This document shows positions 57,201-64,000 of a DNA stretch of 64,000 nucleotides, piece by piece (position 1 is the first letter of the stretch; every line of letters begins with the position of its first letter). The notes under the pieces are model-generated. The model had not been told where the DNA came from. It searched no databases and saw only the letters and a program-made list of their open reading frames with translations. The position numbers and the translations under genes are program-made. The DNA lies in NCBI GenBank assembly GCA_037962975.1, contig CM075675.1:28398501-28462500 (forward strand), written 5' to 3'. The DNA comes from Clitoria ternatea (taxonomy: Eukaryota; Streptophyta; Magnoliopsida; Fabales; Fabaceae).

Positions 57201-58019
57201 CATATGCCATGAAGGCATTTATGTTATTATTATCCAGAATTTATGAAACAGTGTAAACTCCTGGTTGGCCCAGTGCAAACTAAAACTTTAAGGGCCCATA
57301 TGCATAAACTGAATAAGATAGTAGCATAAGCATTACATAACATTCATGTGATTGTGACATTCTATATGGATGGTTATGAATGAAAATATAAGTGTTATGT
57401 ATGTGGAAACCCTATATTCATAATTGATTGTATATGAGATTATGACTGATATTACTATATTAGTTTGTGAAAACCCTTATGCTTATGTCTTATCTGTAAT
57501 ATATTATATTTTGTTTCTCACTCCTTCTTGTTTGAATTTTTGTGTCCAAAATATATGTTATATGATATATAGCTAGCAGTCCAAGATGGAAGGATATGTA
57601 ATTACAAGAGAATAAAGTGGTCTCATCCTCAATCGATTAGATGAAGAGATATGACAAGAGTAGGATTCAAAAACTCGATGGTTCAAGGACTAGGAAATGT
57701 TTGTTCACATTTGTAGTAGAGGTATAGTTTAGTTTTATTTTACCTTATTACAATATCAAGTAGATAATTGTAACAAGGTAAAGGTTAAACTTTGATAAAC
57801 TCTTTCATTCGGACATAATATTGTAATGATTTATCACTTATGATTTCTATAAATTATTTTGTCATTATGGACAAATATTTGAAAGACAATTTTTTTTACT
57901 TTCAATATTCAAAGGAAATCAGATGTATATACGTCCTTGTATACACGAGATAAAGAGTGATAAATATGTATATCTTTCTAAAAGTTTTTTTTATCTCGTG
58001 TATATAAGGGGGTGTTACA
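54219..58019 (+). repeat. 5' LTR of LARD-like element, copy 2
   Basis: A complete 3801-bp LTR with TG...CA ends, TATA box at 55132 and TACTATT minisatellite at about 55358-55612. It shares 5'-LTR-specific bases with the copy-1 5' LTR rather than with its own 3' LTR. Confidence 0.95.
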
Positions 58020-59676
58020 AAGTGGTATCAGAGCAGTTCAATCCAAAGCGGCTTGTGGTATGGTCTTACTAGCGTGTTAGTGTACTCTGATGGTTAAGTT
58101 TGACAAGAGATTTTATGATTGAGAAAAGAGAAAATTTTATTGGAGTAAATGGTAAGAAGTAAGTGAAGAAAAATTAGGAGTATAGAAAGAAGGAACTAAT
58201 TTTAAGTTCATAAGAAGTATAAGTTAGAACTTTATAGCCTGTTACTTGAAAAATGTTATTGCAGGGATTATCAAAAACTGGCCATTCTGAAGTCTTTCTT
58301 GACATTGTTTAAGTACAGGCCTTAATGTATGGTGGAATGATAAGGTAAATTAACTAATGCAATTATTTCCTTTTATTCTAAATATATTGTATGGTGTTTG
58401 ATTCTCTAATTAATATGTGATAGTGAAATATTCTAACATTTTCCTGTTTTACAACATGGTATGAGACAACAAGGGAGATAAGACAATAGAAAATTCTTAG
58501 AAATATTTTGGTACGAATTCTAGACTGGAGCTGTCGTGACTTTGACTACTTAGTTATATACTATCGGGACTGATCACCCCGAATGATTTGCACTAAGTAG
58601 TGAAAGACATGTCAAAAGAATGATGTTAAGATCAACGAATTTAACCTTGGGTTAATGTGGTATATGGAGAAATGGAGATAAACTCAATAAATTCTATTAG
58701 GATATTCCTTACCATGTCCTTGAAGTTGTAGAGATACTTGTGTGAATTAGAATTCCAATGGGTAGATAACTGTTGTAATCCCAAACTAGTATAACAAATT
58801 GTTTAAGATAGAATCATAGTTTTGTCCTTTGGTGATATATTTTGAAAAGAAAAATGTGTGGATGTATGCTTCATGAAAGAAATATGATAATTTATAACTT
58901 GTTTGATATAACAAATAATCATATTAGGAATTGTATCTCTGGCTATTTGTATTGATTCTTCTTTTGTATGACATATAAAATATGTTAATTATTGTTTGAT
59001 TTGATGAAGTTTTCATTTATGATGTCTACGATTGAATAATATATATGATGGTTATGTGTGTAAATATATGAATTAATGAAACTTTTATGATTGTGACATC
59101 GAATGTAATTAACCATATATTTTTGAATTTTTTTAAATTGATTTATTGTGATAAATATATCAATGAATAACCTAAAATAAGCATTATAGATCTTTGGAAG
59201 ACATCGATATTGGTTTAATATTTAGAAATTGTGACATAAAATATTTTTGTGATTCCTAACAATATGATACATGTTTATCAAGTTATTTTCTAAGTATATA
59301 TGAACCTTTACTTATTGATTTTCCTATAAAGAGAATTACATAAGTCTTAGTTACCCATAAAAAAAATATTCAAGTGAGTGTTTCTAAGTCAACGTAGTGA
59401 TTTGTGATCATTTAAGATTGGAGAATTTATCAAATATATGTAATGGTTATAGTCAATTATAATGGAATGTGCAATCACTTAGTTAAGGAATATTTAATTC
59501 ATTATAGAAGACAATAAGAAATGATTACATACCCTGGATTATCATGAAGCAAAGACCACAAGGATTTAACTAGATAAACAAGTACAACATGGACTAAGAC
59601 ATATTTATCCTTTCTCACTAGGATAATTTATTATACACGATTACATTAAGGAAAATAAAATAGAACATCTAGTATA

Positions 59677-59826
59677 TCATAGATAGAGGTCTAAGAGTCT
59701 TGGCAATACAAAAATTATCCAAACTAGAGAAATAATCATAACGATTATAAGAAGTGAGGCACTTGTTACCACAACCTGTAGTCCATCCCGACGTCGTTCT
59801 TCCTTACTTCTAGGAAGGTTGGCCAT
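59677..59826 (-). CDS. Small single-membrane-helix protein, 49 aa, antisense in LARD (copy 2)
   Basis: Base-identical by eye to 20489-20638. The upstream TATA box and AACGG cluster are also preserved (AACGG boxes at about 59960-60000). The considerations are those given for copy 1: basic N-terminus, one hydrophobic helix, unknown family, possibly a captured gene or a chance frame. Confidence 0.4.
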   Translation of the reverse strand: MANLPRSKEERRRDGLQVVVTSASLLIIVMIISLVWIIFVLPRLLDLYL

Positions 59827-60381
59827 CGAATAGTATGATAGTACTTGAGAAAAAGATTGAAGAAATTAGATAGAAGAGAGAAACTAAGAAACCTTGAAGT
59901 TGTGATAGGAAGTGAGAATGGAATGAGAATTTATAAGCAAGCAAGGGAGGGAGAGTTGCAACGGTCATAAACGGCTAGTCCAACGGCTAGTTGCTAACGG
60001 CTAGTTGTCCAGTAATTAATTCTTAGCAGTCTATTTTACTATGTTACGAGTAGGAATTTTAATTAATAGATGTTATGGATTATGTTAAGTAAGATTTTAA
60101 TAGATTGAGAAACGTAATTATTGAAGTGTTTAGAGTTAACCATCAATTTATGATGAGCATGGTTGACAAAATTAAGACGAGTAATATTTTTGAGTTAAGG
60201 AAAAAAAATACTGATAAGATTAAAAAAAAAGAGAGAGATAAATGGCAATGTTAAAGAAAATGTACACAATTGTTAAGGAAACTAGAAATATATTTTAGAA
60301 CAGTTTAGTTAGTTTATCTATGGTAAGATTTATTAACAATATTAAATTTCGAGGACGAAATTTCTTTTAGGGGAGTAGAGT

Positions 60382-63300
60382 TGTAACATCCTATTTTCAT
60401 CACAAATAGGAAATAGATATTAATATATATTTCTTGAGAAATACTTACTATAAGTTAGTTTATTATTATCATTTTTTTTGAAATTTTGGTATTTATATTT
60501 TTATTATTTGTTTTTTTAAAATAATAATAATAAAAAATTGAAAATATTTCTGAATGAGAATTTTAAAGTGACTTAATTAGTATTCACTAATTAAGAAAAT
60601 TATATTAAGAATTTTTAATATCCTTATTATTCACCATTTTTATTTTATGTTGTTATATTTTTGTTTTTTTACATATTTAAGATTTAACTCTTATTAGAAT
60701 TTTAAAATAAAATTTTGAAGGAATTAGACTATGGTTCTTTTGAACTTTTTGATCTACATAATATTTATGATTTTCTGGAATTTTTTGAAAATTTTGAATT
60801 ATTTTAATAAAATAATATATTTTAAATAATTTTAAATTCATATAAAGTTGCTTAAAATTAAAAATATTTACAAGAATGTAAAGTTAAATTATAAGAAAAT
60901 TTCTAAAATCCATTTCAAGTAGACTTATCTAAAAATTATTGGTTTGAGAAAAATCTTAATTTTTTCTAATCGTTAAAAAATTAGAAACGTATCAATAAAT
61001 TTTTATTAACAGAAAATTTTAGATTTTTAAAATTTCAGCTTTACATTACTTATTATAAAATTAGTGAGGACTGATATAATATCGCTAAATTTTAAAAAGG
61101 ACTCATTTTGAATATTTAAAATATACCGAGTGAATGGTTACTATTTGACTTAATAATTTTACCGACAGTTACTATGCAAAATACTGTGCATGTATGAAAT
61201 TTTCAAAAGATGCACAGTAACTAGGAATAAAAAAATTCAAAAATACATAGTACTTTTATATTAAAATAATGGAATGCATAGTAAATTTTTTTTCTATAAA
61301 TACCGAAGGATTTCTTCTTTAGAATTCACAATTTCAGATTAAGTTTTCTTAATATAGTAGTGCTAGTAAGATAGTGGTGGAAGTGAGAGAGAGAAATAAT
61401 TTTTTTTGGAAGAAGGTTCTGCTAAAATTCTAAGGTACGAATACCTCACTTTTATATTTTTTGGGTTATTTTCATATCGTTTTTAGAAATCTGTTATTAT
61501 ACTGGAAATAATATTATTTTAAGTTACTATTCTGTATAGTAACACTATTTCAATAGTAAATTACTATTTCAATAGTAAATTACTATTCAAATAGTAAATT
61601 ACTATTTACTGTTACTATTTACCTTTACTGTTACTATTTACCTTTACTATTCACAATTTACTATTTACTGTCACTATTTACGATTTACTATTTACTGTTA
61701 CTATTCACGTTTTACTATTTACTATTACTATTTACTGTTACTATTCACTATTCACTATTCACTATTCAAAATTTACCATTTTTTATTTTAAGTTGTAATC
61801 TTAATTTTCATCTTGTAATTATATTAAAATGAAATTGGTATGTTTTAGAACTCGGAGACGAGGCGCGCATGGATTTTCAATAACGAATCGGTATAAAAGA
61901 GGTAAGGGGAGTGAGATAAGAATATAATATGAAAGACATAAGAATAAAGGGAGGAGTCCCTTACTCCTTTTAAATTTAATAATATTATTATTTTAAAGTA
62001 ATAACTTCTCAACTTAAAATTTATAATAAATTTAATATATTATGTAACTTATTCTGAAATATCTATACATGGATCTGAATTATTATAACTTATACGGACT
62101 GGACTAAACCTATGCAAGGACTTGGATTTTTATATCCTATATGGATCGAACTAAACCTATGCAAGGACTTGGACTATTATGACCTGTCTAGACTGAACTA
62201 TACCCATGCGAAGACTGGATATATGGACTTATATAGACCTGTGCGAGGAATGGACTATAAGGACTCAAAATCAAATCGACTAATTTAAATAACCATTAAA
62301 AATTTGAATTATATTTATAAGCGATATTTAGTTGATTTGACTTGATTATAATTAATTATATTTGATTTCGATTAATGATATTGTGATTTATAATATTAGA
62401 CTGTGATTAATAATATGCAATTATGATTGATGATATTTGATTGTGATTGATGAGATTACTATACTTGATTGTGGTTGATGAATGATTGATGACCTTGTGA
62501 TATGAAGTTTGAGCATATAGCAAGCATGACGGAAAGTTAAAAATCAGTAAGAATTTTCTTACCTTACTCTTTAAATTTTTATTCCAAGAGAAAGTATTTT
62601 ATAATTATTTTAGTCTTTTATTTCTTCTTAGAAATAATTTTTATTAACTTTATTTTTAATCTCTATAATAAAATCTAGTATTAGAAAGAAGCTATTTTAT
62701 GAAAATCAGAGGTTGAAATAATTAATTCTTGAATTAAAGAAAATTTTTATAGTTTTAAGTATTCTTAGTTAATGATTTTAAATTATTTTCTTTAGAAATT
62801 AGAAGTTTAAAGTAAATTATTTTGGTTTTCCCCAACGAAATAACTAAAGAATATTTTGTGAAGATTTCAAAAACTCAATCTAGTTAAGATTCAAATTGAG
62901 AAAAATTATGTAAATATGTGAAGATTTTTAAGAGAAAGCTTTGAGATATTTAAGGCTTGGAAACTCAATTTTGGTAAGATCTGAATTTGAAGACTGTACT
63001 AAATTATTTCAGTATAACAGAAGTTCAAAGAAGAACTTATGGAAATGTACAGTTTATTGTGATGATTTTGTGAACCTTTATGGTATTTAATAATTGAGTT
63101 TCTAAAAGCCTTAACCAACTAAATATGCGAGTAGTTCATGCATCATGAATCATTAAATAGAAATGAGATGTGATATTGCCTGGGGACGGATTATTGAAAC
63201 CGAGGATACATTAGAGGAGACTTAATTGTGAGCCTTGGGATGAGAGAGTGTGAAAGGGTGCTTCAGGTGACCTGGGGTCGCTCCCTAATGTCGGGTACTT

Positions 63301-64000
63301 TCACAATAAAAACTTTCTCAGTCTGACTAGTCTCTAAGTGTTTCCACGCCAGTTGAGCTGTTCATATGCCATGAAGGCATTTATGTTATTATTATCCAGA
63401 ATTTATGAAACAATGTAAACTCCTGGTTGGCCCAGTGCAAACTAAAACTTTAAGGGCCCATATGCATAAACTGAATAAGATAGTAGCATAAGCATTACAT
63501 AACATTCATGTGATTGTGACATTCTATATGGATGGTTATGAATGAAAATATAAGTGTTATGTATGTGGAAACCCTATATTCATAATTGATTGTATATAAG
63601 ATTATGACTGATATTACTATATTAGTTTGTGAAAACCTTATGCTTATGTCTTATCTGTAATATATTATATTTTGTTTCTCACTCCTTCTTGTTTGAATTT
63701 TTGTGTCCAAAATATATGTTATATGATATATAGCTAGCAGTCCAAGATGGAAGGATATGTAATTACAAGAGGATAAAGTGGTCTCATCCTCAATCGATTA
63801 GATGAAGAGATATGACAAGAGTAGGATTCAAAAACTCGATGGTTCAAGGACTAGGAAATGTTTGTTCACATTTGTAGTAGAGGTATAGTTTAGTTTTATT
63901 TTGCCTTATTACAATATCAAGTAGATAATTGTAACAAGGTAAAGGTTAAACTTTGATAAACTCTTTCATTCGGATATAATATTGTAATGATTTATCACTT
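60382..64000 (+). repeat. 3' LTR of LARD-like element, copy 2 (partial)
   Basis: Corresponds to 21193-24811. It shares the 3'-LTR-specific bases of copy 1 (for example AAATAGATATT near its start and TATTGAAACC near 63191). The final 180 bases or so lie outside the window. Confidence 0.95.

Larger units (their letters stand above)
48022..64000. repeat. Segmental duplication, copy 2
   Basis: The counterpart of 1-24811 without the CACTA element. It begins (as far as the window shows) inside intron 9 of the At3g27390-like gene and runs off the right end inside the 3' LTR of the LARD-like element. The true left limit cannot be seen because copy 1 is cut by the window start. Confidence 0.95.
54219..64000 (+). 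mobile_element. LARD-like LTR retrotransposon, copy 2 (cut by window end)
   Basis: Same insertion site as copy 1 (TTTAC at 54214-54218 before TGTAACATCC). The 5' LTR, 54219-58019, is uninterrupted. The primer-binding site is TGGTATCAGAGC at 58023-58034, the interior spans 58020-60381, and the 3' LTR begins at 60382 and runs off the window. The empty CACTA target lies near 55985-55991. Confidence 0.95.

Overview
The window is nuclear DNA from a dicot plant, most likely a legume. The evidence is GT-AG introns, AT-rich intergenic DNA, plant-type LTR retrotransposons and a CACTA transposon, a PHT1 phosphate transporter, and a plant membrane-protein gene resembling Arabidopsis At3g27390. I infer 'legume' only from the general look of the PHT1 protein and the repeats.

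Layout. Positions 1-24811 recur at 48022-64000 at near-identity, apart from one transposon present only in the first copy, so the window holds parts of two copies of a segment spaced about 48 kb apart. Each copy carries the last exon of the At3g27390-like gene (439-670 and 48460-48691), about 5.5 kb of AT-rich noncoding DNA with small repeat remnants, and a large non-autonomous LTR retrotransposon with 3.8-kb LTRs and a 2.36-kb interior lacking gag-pol (6197-24990, and 54219 to the window end). In the first copy an 8.8-kb CACTA transposon (7968-16798) sits in the 5' LTR. It encodes an intact-looking TNP2-type transposase (11830-15003) and a broken multi-exon partner gene ending in a Ulp1-like protease domain (8525-11706). 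The second copy keeps the empty insertion site.

The unique middle (24996-48021) starts with a Tekay-like (chromodomain) Ty3/gypsy element on the minus strand (25119-36576), inactivated by seven premature stops and a frameshift. A truncated PHT1 pseudogene (36593-37749) follows, and then an intact PHT1 gene in the opposite direction (39827-41386). A divergently oriented ten-exon gene for an At3g27390-like membrane protein (42364-48691) shares a 977-bp upstream region with PHT1, and a PHR1-binding-type site lies 167 bp from the PHT1 start.

Order of events read from the sequence: the LTR element inserted first (both copies share the same 5'-versus-3' LTR differences), the segment was then duplicated (or the two copies are unmerged haplotypes), and the CACTA element inserted last. 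The most unexpected item is a 49-codon reading frame, antisense inside the non-autonomous LTR element (20489-20638; 59677-59826). It predicts a basic N-terminus plus one membrane helix, and upstream of it lie a TATA box and a cluster of AACGG boxes like mitosis-specific (MSA) elements.
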